Assembly (NCBI GenBank): GCA_033977485.1
Contig: CM066998.1
Span: 56,696,274 to 56,760,273, forward strand
DNA length: 64,000 nucleotides
DNA from: Hydrangea macrophylla
Taxonomy: Eukaryota > Streptophyta > Magnoliopsida > Cornales > Hydrangeaceae
Reading direction: 5' to 3'
Below, piece by piece: positions 1-10,279 of the stretch; within the stretch, counting starts at the first letter, position 1; each line of letters starts with the position of its first letter. The translations under genes and the position numbers were made by a program. The notes under the pieces are model-generated. The model was not told the origin of the DNA and searched no databases. It saw only the letters and a list, made by a program, of their open reading frames with translations.

Positions 1-510
1 AAATCGACGATAGAGGTGACTAAAATCTCTTAGGTTGACCCACGATAGAGGAACAAAAAGGACCCTAAAGCGACACACTCTAGGTCAGCTCCACCAACAT
101 GGTCAAGCTCTTCTCCCAACAGTCTTGACGAAGGCTGGCTGGGTGGAAGACAGTCATCCTGGGGAGTTAACATAAAAGGACCCTAAAACAATACGCTTTA
201 GGTCGACTTTTCCAACATGGTCAAATTCTTCTACCCACAACCTTGACGAAGGTTTACGGGTAGAAGATAGCCATCCTGGGAGCTAAGTCAAGCAAAAGAC
301 TCCGAATTAGGCCGGGTCTCAACTCCCGGTCACTTCCCGAGCACTTAAAGGTTCCGAGCTAGGCTGGGTCTTAACTCTCAGCCAGTTCTTGAGGACTCAC
401 CAGGCTCAGAAGCCCCGAGGCAGCTTCCCCGAGCACTCAGACTGGTATGAGGCACATTTCAAAACTTGCCCCGATATAGCATCCAGCTAACCTTGAAAAT
501 GGGGGGCAAC
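1..510 (+). mobile_element. 3' internal tail of a Ty3-type LTR retrotransposon, ending in a polypurine tract
   Basis: No long reading frame is present. The stretch holds two imperfect tandem units of about 115 bp (roughly 57-171 and 172-290), followed by two shorter imperfect repeats near 300-420. It ends with the purine-rich run AAAATGGGGGGCAAC (496-510), directly before the TGATAC start of the LTR. Such a run is what primes plus-strand DNA synthesis in LTR elements. Tandem repeats in the 3' untranslated region are known for Tat-type Ty3 elements, so I infer that lineage, without a pol domain to prove it. The rest of the element lies left of the window. Confidence 0.6.
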
Positions 511-1297
511 TGATACACCCAAAATGTGCCCATGCCTGAGCAGTTCTAGTCTGCAACTACTGACAAGCATCATCCCGAGCGGTTTGGTCCACCTGATGCC
601 TCCCGAGTGGTTCATCCACGACCCGGCCAACAGGTTGGGAAGACCGTACAGGCACATCCCACCACGGGAACAGCTCACCCGGGCCCACAAGTATGATCCC
701 GAGCATTCCGGGTAGTTTCCTACTCAAGCTAGAAGACATATGGAAAGTGCAAACTATTTCCTAATCCAATTAGGAAACTCCCACAATTAATGCTAATCAA
801 GCTCAATTGGATTATGTGTTCCTTATCCATGTATGAGTAGGCCTCTTGCATCTATAAAAGAGACCTCTCACCCCCCATTGAAGGGGCCAACTTTTCAGTC
901 TACACGGCACCCCTATAGCATTCATCTACATGCCCAGCCGGCCTACGGTAGCTCCAGACTTGTTGGTTCACCACAGGCCCCCGGCTCTTTTACAGTATAG
1001 TAAACGTGCTCAGACACACATGTGGATGTAGGTACCTTCATTAACAGGGCCGAACCACATACAAAAAACCAGTCTCTCACTCTCTCTCCCCTTAATCTGC
1101 TCCACCTACGGTAGCTCCAGACTTGTTGGTTCACCACAGGCCCCCGACTCTTTTACAGTATAGTAAACATGCTTAGACACACACGTGGACGTAGGTACCT
1201 TCATTAACATGGCCGAACCACATTCTAAAAACCAGTCCCTCACTCTCTCTCCCCTTAATCTGCTCTACTTTACTCTTACCAATTTTTAGCATTATCA
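511..1297 (+). mobile_element. 3' LTR of the Ty3-type element, inserted in a host gene
   Basis: The LTR starts TGATAC directly after a polypurine tract and ends TTATCA, giving TGAT...ATCA inverted ends (787 bp). A TATA-like TCTATAAAAG lies near 850. Two tandem copies of about 165 bp (about 942-1106 and 1107-1270) sit in the 3' half. Host coding sequence on the minus strand begins immediately after 1297. The 5' LTR is outside the window, so the target duplication (expected GAACC, 1298-1302) could not be checked. Confidence 0.65.
942..1270 (+). repeat. Two-copy tandem duplication (about 165 bp each) inside the LTR
   Basis: Both copies begin CCTACGGTAGCTCCAGACTT and end at CCCTTAATCTGCT. They differ by scattered substitutions such as CCCCCGG versus CCCCCGA. 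The duplication lies downstream of the TATA-like site, in the presumed R/U5 region. Confidence 0.85.
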
Positions 1298-1594
1298 GAA
1301 CCTATTGTAGGTATAAGAATCCAAAGTTTGAGGCTTCAATAGTGGTGAAGAGAGAGGAGTGAGAAAAGGGGTCTCAACAGCAACAATAAGGTCACTTAAG
1401 CTTTTAGTTCTTGACCCTTTTCTTGATTTACCATCTTCAGATTTGAAATCATCCTTTGTTTCTTCATTGATTGTGAAGAGAAATTCTGGTGAGTGGTGGC
1501 CCACAGAGATTGGGAAGCCTCATGATCTTTGCTTCCACTGTTCCACACCATCCTCACCATAGCCTTTGAGCAGTGAATCTTTCCCTAAGCCCAT
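1298..1594 (-). pseudogene. 5' coding part of an unidentified host gene, cut by the LTR insertion and carrying an in-frame stop
   Basis: On the minus strand an ATG at 1594-1592 opens a frame (MGLGKDSLLKGYGEDG...) that reads through to the LTR edge, with a single TGA at 1522-1520. Beyond the stop the frame holds a hydrophilic Lys/Ser/Glu stretch and then VETPFLTPLSSP, a proline-rich motif that looks like real protein rather than chance. I do not recognise the family firmly. Upstream lies a typical plant 5' UTR with an intron. The frame stops being gene-like exactly at 1297, where the LTR starts, so the downstream part should be left of the window. The TGA plus the insertion make a pseudogene likely. 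A splice donor at CAATAG|GTTCTG is another possible reason for the frame ending here. Confidence 0.5.
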
Positions 1595-2330
1595 AAAAGA
1601 TAGTAAAGTTCTACAAAAAAAGATGCAACCACAGACCAAAATCAAACCAATATGTAAATCACTCAAAAGATCCCATTTTTTTCCCCTGGAAAATCACATC
1701 GAAGAAAAAAATTTGTATACCCACAAAATACCCAATTGAAAGAAAGGAAATTTCACAAACCTATTACAAAGATTGTGAACAACCTCATTATTTGTGGTGA
1801 AATGGGAGATCAAAAAATTATTTAAGCCCAAACCCAGAAAACTTACCTCCTAAATTACTTCAAAGAGAGAAAATTGCCAGAAAGATTCCAATTTTCCCAG
1901 AAAATCCGAGAACCCAGAAAAATTTGTATACTAAATTACTAAAGCTATTAAAACTTTGAAACCCTAAAAGAGAGAGAAGCTTACCACTATAATTGACGAG
2001 GGCAGGCGTGATTGTTCTGGGAACGTACACCACCAATCGAGAACAAAAACAATCAGATCGATTACCAAAATCAACAGCACAAATAAGTTTAGGTCTTCGA
2101 TTACAGATTTGCATTTATAGATACAAGACCTCTGAGATCATCTGAAAACCTTACGAGATAAGTCGAGATCGAGAGAGAGAGAGAAAACTGAGAAGGAGAT
2201 GAAGAATTAATGTATGCGTTCACAAGTAAGGGTAACATGGTCTTTTTACAAGAGAAATTAACAGTACTAGTCATATAACTCTGACATAGGGTATCTGTGT
2301 TATGTTCCAAACTTCAAGGGAGGTTTGTGA
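1595..2330 (-). promoter_or_regulatory. 5' UTR with intron, and promoter of the interrupted host gene
   Basis: Read on the minus strand, the stretch starts with a CT-rich leader (about 2205-2165). A good splice donor follows (GTG|GTAAGC, intron from 1984). A pyrimidine-rich intron of about 224 bp ends at a candidate acceptor (TAATAG|GTTTG, exon from 1760), and then comes the leader up to the ATG at 1594. A second acceptor candidate lies nearer the ATG (TTTTCCAG). Introns in the leader are common in expressed plant genes. TSS and TATA positions are not certain. Confidence 0.4.
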
Positions 2331-3220
2331 TAAAAAATCAAACCTCAGGAGTGTCAGTATGATTTACCCAAAATAAAAAAACAAATATTCAATTTTTTAA
2401 ATCAATGAAAACGAATATAATCTCTGAATTTTCTTTTACAAGAAAACAAGTGATCCTCTAATTCGACCTCCTTTTAGTATTTCTACTTCAAGGGCTAAAA
2501 TGCTTGATCTTGAAAGGAATGTGGCAATTCTTGAACTTGTTGAACCACCAAAAGTTTAAGAAAGTAGATCCTTTACAGATTTAATATGGAAGAATAATTC
2601 CTCTGAACTTGTGAATACTTTTAGTCAGGAACGAAACAAGTTTAATGTGTTTGTTGTTCTTCAATGAAATATCAAGCCATGGGTTTAGTGAGCTTGTGAT
2701 TTGAGAGTGAGTTTGAGAGTAAACTTTACTGAGTTTTTGCCTTAAAATTTTTTGTCTCCCTATCTATTCCACTTAGGCTCTATTTATAGGCTACATGGAA
2801 GGCTTGTATGCAACGTCAAAGAGAGTAGATATCTTTGACTCGTTAATTTAATGGGTAATTAGGATTTCGCCCATATATTTTAAAGTACTTTTTAAGCATT
2901 AAGTCCAACAATGAAAATTTTTTAATTAAAAACTCCATCAATATGATACACATTTGCGATTGTGAGTGTTTTTGGCCACTTTGAGAGTTGATAGGTTTTT
3001 TGCTTGTAATGCTTATTGCATGTAGTAAATTCTAATCTTCTTTTCCTCACGTCCCTTGGGAATTCACTTGCATTAATATATCACTCAGTCGATAATAAGG
3101 GTTGATTACTGATTATAATTTATAAAGATTGGATTAATGAAAAATAATTTGGATTGGAATAAATTGGAAGGAAGAAGAAAAGTGCATGACCAAAAATTGA
3201 AGGTGCGTTAGATTACAAAA
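2331..3220. other. AT-rich stretch without a recognisable gene
   Basis: I see no coding frame. A TATA-like CTATTTATAG occurs near 2780. The texture resembles an old LTR, but no paired copy or ends could be found in the window. Confidence 0.4.
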
Positions 3221-4180
3221 TATCATGACCTGGAACAACACCTATAAATTTAGGGCATGTGGCATATCACTAAGGCTCGTCTCAAGTCATTAAAGTTTTA
3301 AAAATAATTTTAAAACAAGTTTCATAAGGAAACGCATAAACCAACAATGGCTCTTACATAAGTCCGAGCACATCTGCTTTAAACGTCTCTTAAAAAGGTC
3401 AGTTTTAAAAGGCTCATTTTTCGTGGATCAAAGGAGTCCCAAAAGTACCCTTTTATGTAAAAAGATTGAATTTCAAACATTGGTAAGGCATAGAACAAAA
3501 CAGAAGTTAGATGGGTAATCGACCACCGAATGTGTTTCAATAGCCTAGAACCCTCAACTGGGTACCTTTCACAGGTCGAAGGGTCCCTTTGGACAAGTCG
3601 AATGACCCTTTGTGAGTCCATTTAGGAAAAATGTCATGTTTTCAACCCAAGATTTCATGACAAGTTTAAGAGGTCTCCCTTTTCGTGACATGGGCTGCGA
3701 CCATGTGGCAGATTAATATACATTAACTTCTTCCTTTACTTTCAATTGATAATAACCCGATTGCAAATCAATCTTCAAAAATACTTGGGCTCCTTAAAGT
3801 TGGTCGAATAGATCATCAATTCTATGTAACGAATACTTGTTCTTTATTGTCAGCTATTCAACTCCTGGTAATCGATGCACATCCTCATAGTTCTGTCATT
3901 CTCCTTGACAAATAAAGTTGGTACACCCAATGGCGATACACTTGCTTGTATAAACCCCTTGTCCAAAAGTTCCTGCAGCTGAATTTTTAATTCCTTCAAC
4001 TCCACTGGTACTATAATGTACGGTGTCTTCGACACTGGCTCAGATCCTAGTGCTACTTCAATAGTAAATTCAATATCTCTCCCCAACCAATACGCCTTGC
4101 AGATTGCCAGAAAATACTTCTGGGAACTCCCATACTACTGAGATGTCTTCAACTTTTGACCCGGTAACGTATGTGTCTAT
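3221..4180 (-). pseudogene. Left half of a minus-strand Ty3 chromovirus: 3' LTR fragment plus start of reverse transcriptase
   Basis: 3221-3669 matches 17332 to about 17812 in the same orientation, so it is the element's other LTR, truncated. 3715-4180 on the minus strand encodes the protease-RT linker and the beginning of reverse transcriptase: DIEFTIEVALGSEPVSKTPY, then the LDKGF(I) region and the first RT motif with LFVKENDRTMRMCIDYQELN. The frame is broken after that, and the rest of pol is missing, apparently deleted between LTR and RT. The piece ends at 4180, where the Ogre/Tat-like element starts. Its continuation is at 15549. Confidence 0.8.
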
Positions 4181-6500
4181 TGTAGACACCCCATTTTTGC
4201 CCAACCCAATCATTTTAAAATTAAGTTCTCGTATTGCTTTTTAAATCATCCTAATCTGACCTCGAATGGAAAATTATACTGCAAGTCAAAAGCTGTGGGG
4301 TCAAAAGATCAATAATTCTACATGCGGGCTACCACACACGATTATTTCTCACACACTAATTGGAGACACACTCGGTGGGATAATTGTCAAGCAAAAAGTA
4401 ATATATAAAAAAAAAAAAATGAGTTTTGGTTAGGTCTCATTTGTTGGTGGAGAACAGCTTTCCAAAAATGAAAACTAAAAAAAAAATAAAGATGCTCATG
4501 GTTGGGTCTCATTTGTTGGTGGAGTACAGCTTTCCAAAAACAAAAAACTAAAAAAATAAAGATGCTCATTGCTTTACACCTATAAATGAACCATTGCAGA
4601 CTCATTTGAGAGAGGGAGGAGGAATTAAGAAGAAAGAAAAAGAGGCTCCCTCTCTGTGTCTCCCTCATACTCCATATCTCCCTTACCATCTTTTCCCTCT
4701 CCCTTACTTCATCATAAATACACAAAAACCCCTACAAAAAAAGAAGTTTACATTTTTTCACCATCATACCACCCCTTCTAACCATCACCATCAAGGTCAC
4801 CTCTATAATCACTGCCCTCCATCTAGCTATCATATCATCACAATTCTCATCAACATACTTTACGGCCTATGTACCATCGCCGTCATCATACCGCCTCAAA
4901 TCACCGCCGAACATCCTAGTCACTTACCATCAATATTCTAGCAGATTTCTCGAGTTCCACTAATAACTCAAGTTTATTATTATTATTTTTTCTTGTACAT
5001 ATCATCTTTATTCCGACTCAATAAAAAAATATACGTTATACTCGGGATTACTTGATTTCCAATATAAAAATCACGTCCGACTCAGGGATTGCATGGTTCC
5101 CAATACGGAAACCCCACGTCGTTTCTAATACGGAGAGCCATGTTCTACTGGGGATAACATGATTGCTAATACGGAGATCTATGTTTTACTGGGGACTGTT
5201 GTTTTCTAACACAGAAATCCATGTCTAAATTAGAAAGATTGCTTAACAAACATAAATAGAATTTAAAAAAAAAAAAGATAAATCGGACTCAACAGCCGCC
5301 TTTGCATTTGGAGATCTTCACAGGTAAGTCTTCTTATTCTACACATACTTCACATTTATTTTTCTTCCTTTTGGGCACCGACCCTTACTTCTGGCACAAA
5401 ATAAAAATATTAAAAAAAACATCACTTTTTAATCATTTGGGTATCGTCCCTTTCTTCCGGTATAAAAATCAAACATACAAAAAAGAAGACGAAAAGAAAA
5501 ATACAAAAAATGGGCTTTCTAAAAATAAAACTCTAATGCCACCTTTGCTTGGAATCTGTAAACAGCATAGGTAAGATAGGTAAGTCTTCACACTCTTCAT
5601 GGGCACCGACCCTTACTTCCGGCATAAAAAAAAAATAAAATGCAAAAAAAATCCCTTTTCTTTCTTTTGGGCACCGACCCTTACTTCCGGTACATTTTTC
5701 AGTCATTTGGGCATAGATCCTTATTTTCGGCATAGGAATAAAAGAAAAGAAAAACAAAAATATAAAAGTACAAAAAAATACATCATTCTTCATTCACTTG
5801 CATAATCTCATTTCAATCTCAATCACTATCTAAAGGTTAAAGTCTAGGACTACACAGTATAGGTTAAAGTTCCTAGCGACACCAACTCTTTCTCAAATCA
5901 TTACATCACACGCGCATGGTCAAACGTGGCCACTATTTTTAAATCATGCATACACTCGCACATACAAGTCAGAACTACATTTGGCCTGATTTCCGTCTTG
6001 GGATACGTAAGCAACTCTCAAAGAGTGCGGCCATACCTATCACAAATTTCTATCATATTTCACTTTCTAAAAAAATAAAAAAAATAAATAAAAAAAAAAC
6101 TTTTTCTTTTTCAATTGAAATGCCCCATTTTAATAAAAATCACTAAAATTTGCAACCGTGTTCGCAAGGATGTTCGAGGGTGCCCAATACCTTCCCTTGA
6201 CATAATCGAGTCTCCGAACCCATCTCAAAATCTCTGGTTTTCTCATGGCTATTCAGAGTCATACTTTTAAAGGGCCCACTTTTCTCAAAATTGTTTTTCA
6301 AAAGTCAAAGATAAATTACTTTGATTGTCTTTGCAGGGGTCCTATCACCCCAAATTTTAGGTGGCGACTCTGAACTTTTTCAAATAGGCCCTACCATACT
6401 CTTTTCACCCTTCCCAATAAAAATTATGTCGCAATTCACCTACTCTCAGGAAGCCGGGCCCACACCGACAGCTTGGCACTCCGAGGGCGCGGGCGCGACA
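4181..6500 (+). mobile_element. 5' LTR of the Ogre/Tat-like element
   Basis: 2320 bp, from TGTAGACACC to GCGCGACA. The middle holds repeated blocks: GGATTACTTG/GGGATTGCATGG-type units at about 5040-5220, and several copies of a unit built around GGGCACCGACCCTTACTTCC at about 5365-5725. A TATAAAT box at 4581-4587 is followed by a CT-rich leader. Sampled blocks match the 3' LTR closely, with only scattered differences. Confidence 0.85.
4581..4587 (+). promoter_or_regulatory. TATA box of the 5' LTR
   Basis: CACCTATAAATGAACC lies about 400 bp into the LTR and is followed by a CT-rich stretch, as expected for an LTR promoter. The matching segment is deleted from the 3' LTR. Confidence 0.55.
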
Positions 6501-6502
6501 GC

Positions 6503-6520
6503 TGGCGACTCTGCTGGGGA
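6503..6520 (+). other. Primer-binding site (Arg-tRNA type)
   Basis: TGGCGACTCTGCTGGGGA starts two bases after the LTR end at 6500. This is the kind of primer site used by Ogre/Tat elements, complementary to the 3' end of an arginine tRNA. It supports both the LTR boundary and the lineage. Confidence 0.75.
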
Positions 6521-6939
6521 AATACTTAAAGAAGACTTAGGCCGGCCATCACTTTTTGTGATTTTCGTTACAATGGGGCATTTCATTTGTACTAACATTT
6601 TTTTTATTTTACCTTTTCTTTGTAAATTCATATTCTTTCATACAGGTATTCGCGACTCAGGCTGAAACAAAATTACAAGGCCAATGCCAAGATCTTTAAC
6701 TATCACGTACACTACACACTGGCATGCAAGCATAACATAACCCTTCTTTAAGAGTAAACCTTTAAGATTAGATAGGAGGATTAGTAAGTGGCATGGCCGT
6801 TGTGGTAGTACCACCGGTACCAGCACCGAAACTTCCTCCGTTCGAACCACCAACCTAAGAAAGTGCTTCGGCGCTGGGGGTTTGATGATTTGGGGACAAG
6901 ACCTGATTTAAGTTTGCATTAGACATCAGCCTCTCCACA

Positions 6940-7086
6940 TACTCTCACTCTCTCCATGTGCTCTCATTTTTTTTCTCTTTCTCTCTCTCTCTCTCACTCT
7001 CTCTCTCTCTCCCTGTGTCACTCTCATGGGCACACACACACACACACACACACAAACATACATATACACACACACACACACACACA

Positions 7087-7130
<44 letters not shown>

Positions 7131-7500
7131 CAGACTCTTTCTCTCTCTCACTGACCTCCCCTCTCTCTCTCTCTTTTCTTTCTTTCTCACCTGCTCCATC
7201 TCTTTCTGTCACTCTCCACGTGATATATCTCTCTCTCTCTATCACTCTCATAGACTATCTCTCTCTATCACTCTCACTGACCCCTTTTCCCTCTCTTTCT
7301 CTTATATTTCTCACCTGCCCCCTTTCCTTTGTCCCCCTCATGGATCTACTCCCCCTCTCTCTTCCTCTCCTTTTAAAAACCCTCCATGACCCCTTCTCTC
7401 ACTATCCTTCTCACCCATTCTCTCTCTCTTTGATGAACCTCTCTCTGTCTCACTCTCCTCTTCTTTTCCTTCTCATCTACCTCTTCCTTCCACCTCTTGG
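6940..7500 (+). repeat. Long pyrimidine-rich microsatellite block, (CT)n and (CA)n
   Basis: The block consists of CT/TC runs interrupted by (CA)n at about 7030-7087 and continuing as CT-rich sequence. It lies in the leader between the primer site and the LBD ORF. It gives long open frames of Ser/Leu/His by chance, which I do not regard as genes. Confidence 0.9.
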
Positions 7501-7637
7501 CAGAAATTCGTCACTCTTCTCAAAAAATAAAAAACAAACCTCACTCAACCCAGATCTGAATAAGAGGAAGCTAAAACAAGCCCTATACAGGAACTTCCCA
7601 TAGAGATTGAGAATAGGAACATAGAATCATACCAAAA

Positions 7638-8741
7638 ATGGTTTTTAAGAAGGTTGTTAGTCATTGTGGTGCATGCGAGTATAACAGAAGACGATGCAGA
7701 AGTGACTGTTCCTTGGCTCCCTACTTTCAGTATACAGGGAGTATGAAGGATTATGAGGCAATTCACGATTTTTTCGGATATAGGAATTTTCTACGCCTTA
7801 TTGAAAGGGTATCCGAGGCAGATCATCTACAAACTATCAAATCCCTTATGTATGAAGCCACAGCCAGGCTTCAAGATCCCATTTTGGGTTGTGTTTCTTA
7901 CGTCTTTTTCCTCGAACAACAAGTTCTAGAACTGAAAGAACAGGTCTCACAACTTCAAGCTCAATCAAAAGAAGAATCACCCAAACAATCCAAAGAGGCT
8001 GATCTAGATCCTTCACTCAACTATGCCATGGAAGATCTAGATCACGACATAGAAAGCCCTCGAAAATGTTCCAATCTCATTTCTCCCACCACAACTACTC
8101 CAACCTCTTCTGAAATCTCTAGCCTTACCCATAATCCCCCTGTCACTCAAATTTGTACAACCTCTCCTTGGTCTAGTCTAGTCCAGTCCTTACAATCTAG
8201 CAGCAACCACCAAACTTCTCCAAGTCCGTTGGATCTTGCTACTCCCAATACAATTTTTCCAATCCAATCCTTACAATCTAGCAGCAACCACCAAACTTCT
8301 CCAAGTCCATTGGATCTTGCTACTCCGAATACAATTTATCCAGTCCGGTCCTTACAATCTAGCAGCAACCACCAAACTTCTCCAAATCTGTTGGATCTCG
8401 CTACTCCCAACGCAATTTCTCTAGTCTTTCGTCCTGCCCACACCACCTCTATTACTCCAACTTGCTCCTGCTGGTCTAATCTAGTCCAACACTCACAATC
8501 TAATAAGTCCCAGATTCTCGTGGAACAAACGAAAAAATTAGAGGTCCTAAAATATCCAGATCTCCCCCCAAATCTTCAAGCAAGTTCATCAAAAACACCT
8601 ACTCCATCCACTGATCCTTACTCTTTTTTCACTGTTAATAGCTTAGCTCAAAGCTCCTTCTTGGGTTTAATTAACGAGATGGAGAGTCAACATGTCTTTA
8701 AAAGGAAAAGTAAAAAAGGCACGAGGTGGTATGAGCCTTAG
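7638..8741 (+). CDS. LOB-domain (LBD-like) transcription factor ORF inside the LTR element
   Basis: Intact 367-residue ORF with a good start context (ACCAAAAATGG). Residues 10-24 form the LOB zinc-finger-like block CX2CX6CX3C (C10, C13, C20, C24). The GAS block follows, with FGYRN at 46-50 where FGASN is usual and YEATARLQDPILGC at 72-85 including the conserved DP and GC. Leucines at 92, 99 and 106 continue into a coiled-coil-like segment. LOB proteins are plant-specific nuclear DNA-binding regulators. The C-terminal two thirds are Ser/Thr/Pro-rich, including three 27-residue tandem repeats (nucleotides 8184-8426). There is no intron, which fits capture through RNA. It is in sense with the LTRs and sits where gag-pol would normally be. 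Whether it still binds DNA or dimerises is unknown, as the GAS motif is altered. Confidence 0.88.
   Translation: MVFKKVVSHCGACEYNRRRCRSDCSLAPYFQYTGSMKDYEAIHDFFGYRNFLRLIERVSEADHLQTIKSLMYEATARLQDPILGCVSYVFFLEQQVLELKEQVSQLQAQSKEESPKQSKEADLDPSLNYAMEDLDHDIESPRKCSNLISPTTTTPTSSEISSLTHNPPVTQICTTSPWSSLVQSLQSSSNHQTSPSPLDLATPNTIFPIQSLQSSSNHQTSPSPLDLATPNTIYPVRSLQSSSNHQTSPNLLDLATPNAISLVFRPAHTTSITPTCSCWSNLVQHSQSNKSQILVEQTKKLEVLKYPDLPPNLQASSSKTPTPSTDPYSFFTVNSLAQSSFLGLINEMESQHVFKRKSKKGTRWYEP
8184..8426 (+). repeat. Three in-frame 81-bp tandem repeats in the LBD ORF
   Basis: Units start at 8184, 8265 and 8346. Each encodes 27 residues of the pattern (Q/R)SLQSSSNHQTSP followed by a LDLATPN segment. Differences between units are mostly single substitutions, and all three keep the frame. 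Confidence 0.92.
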
Positions 8742-9544
8742 AACTAATTAGGCTCTTCTTGTTTTTTTTTAAAAAAAGAAATAAAATAAAAAAATCAAAG
8801 AAAAAATGGAATGAACAACACAGTCCGTATTCGAGGTAGTTCCTGTATGTCGAGTGTGCGTGGGATTGAGTCTACATGTCTTACTACGCGTGTCCCTCCA
8901 CCAGCTTAGTGTAGTTTGGACCTTTGGGTACTGCTTTATAGGGCAACTGGGAGGGTAAGCATCCCAGGATGGTATTGTCCTCAGAAGTAAGTCCTGAAGA
9001 GCATTAACCCAAGGTTCTGTGGAACGGACTATAGGATCTATATGGTTGTTGAAAAGTGTGTAGGATGTCATTAGCATTCGACCTCTAGAAGGAAGCCTCA
9101 TATTGGCAGAACTCTGTTCCCACTCATCAAGATCCAATGTACATTTGTATCATTGTAACTTTTCATATTAAAAAAAAATCCTCCTTAGCGCTATTTTCAC
9201 TTCTTATGCAATGTACCCTCACATTGGGCTATCAGTTCAAGAATCAGTTGTGGAAATACTATCCCTTGTTAATAACATAAGTGCACTTTCAAAAATGAGG
9301 GTACTAATCCCCATCACTTTCATGATCCACTTGTGTTTTTTATCATCAATCTGAACCAGCTCAAAGGCTGACATGACATGCTTGATCATTTCTAATCCTT
9401 CATTCAGGCCTAATTCAATACAATAGCAGCACGTGCAAGTCAAAATTGCGAACATTGACATTATCAAGTCCAAGCAGTACCGACATATTCACAACGATCC
9501 AAATCATCTCGTTGCCAAGTCATTAGGCTGCACTACCTTCTCAA
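8742..9544. other. 3' side of the LBD ORF, no supported gene
   Basis: A minus-strand frame at 9237-9473 (78 codons) has mixed composition but no domain I recognise and no splice or start support. I call the stretch non-coding, with low certainty. Confidence 0.4.
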
Positions 9545-9840
9545 ATACATTCTTACTTTTTTCAAAACAGAAGAAATACAAAAAAAACAAAAAAAAAATA
9601 GAAAAAGAAAAAGAAAAGGAAGAGAGAGTGTGTGTCGACAAAGGAGAAAAACCAAAAAAAAAAAAAAGAGAAAAAGAGAGAAGAGAGAGAAAGTGTCAGA
9701 GAGAGAGAGAGATAAAAAAAGAAAAGAAAAAGGAGGGCGGAGAGAGAAACTATCGGTGGAAAAGAAAAAGAAAAAGAAAAGAAAGAGAAAAAGGAGAAGA
9801 GACAGGAAGAGAGAGAGAGAGAGTTTCGAGCATAAAACCC
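9545..9840 (+). repeat. Purine-rich (A/G) tract
   Basis: About 300 bp of almost pure A and G (AAAGAAAAAG and GAGAGA types), switching abruptly at about 9840 to a CT-rich stretch that runs to about 9990. The tract is complementary in character to the CT block at 6940-7500 on the other side of the LBD ORF. Confidence 0.9.
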
Positions 9841-10078
9841 TTTCTCTCCCCCATTTCTTTCACTTCCCCTTCTCCACCTCCTCGAGCATTGTTCTCCCCT
9901 CACCTTTGCATCTTTGCATCTTTTTCTCTTCTTTCCCTTCTCGGCCTAACATCTCTCCCCCTGTTCCTCACTTCTCTTTCCCTACCACACTCATAGTCAT
10001 TGTCTTTTACCTTTGTGTCATAAGTTTGATCTTATTTCAGGCGTGCAGGTGATCATAAAAAAACGTTTGGAGAACGAC

Positions 10079-10198
10079 ATGGATTTGGTCAAGATAATTA
10101 TACTTTGCGAAGTGTGCATTCTTCTTTGGATGGCTGTGACGGTTGCAGCTTACTTCTGGTTCAAACAGCCTAATAATGAAGAAGTCCATGAAGACTAG
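10079..10198 (+). CDS. Small single-pass membrane protein ORF (39 residues), hypothetical
   Basis: From ATG at 10079 the frame reads MDLVKIIILCEVCILLW, continues hydrophobic to about residue 27, and ends in an acidic tail (NNEEVHED). This is a typical short N-terminal or single-pass membrane segment with a charged C-terminus. Just upstream, a long CT-rich tract ends in a good splice acceptor (CTTATTTCAG|GCGTGC at about 10030-10046), so the ORF may lie on a spliced exon of the element transcript. I know no family for it. In size alone it could be chance, but the composition is unlike the surrounding simple sequence. Confidence 0.35.
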   Translation: MDLVKIIILCEVCILLWMAVTVAAYFWFKQPNNEEVHED

Positions 10199-10279
10199 GA
10201 AAAGTGATCTTGGAAACTTGGCCCGCACCTGTGATTCGAATCATTTGCTGGATGGGGTGGCTTTACCAATAAACAATGG

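Noticed and set aside
6956..7603. Long Ser/Leu/His-rich open frame of 215 codons
   Set aside because: It is produced by CT/CA microsatellite sequence and has no domain or codon signal.
8236..8424. Second frame inside the LBD ORF
   Set aside because: It is a shadow of the 81-bp repeats; the LBD frame explains the sequence.
9237..9473. Minus-strand 78-codon frame with mixed composition
   Set aside because: No recognised domain, no splice or promoter support, and opposite to the element's sense. It could be a captured gene piece but cannot be supported.
9433..10052. Lys/Glu/Arg-rich frames of 187 and 140 codons
   Set aside because: They are translations of the purine tract, with low complexity in all frames.
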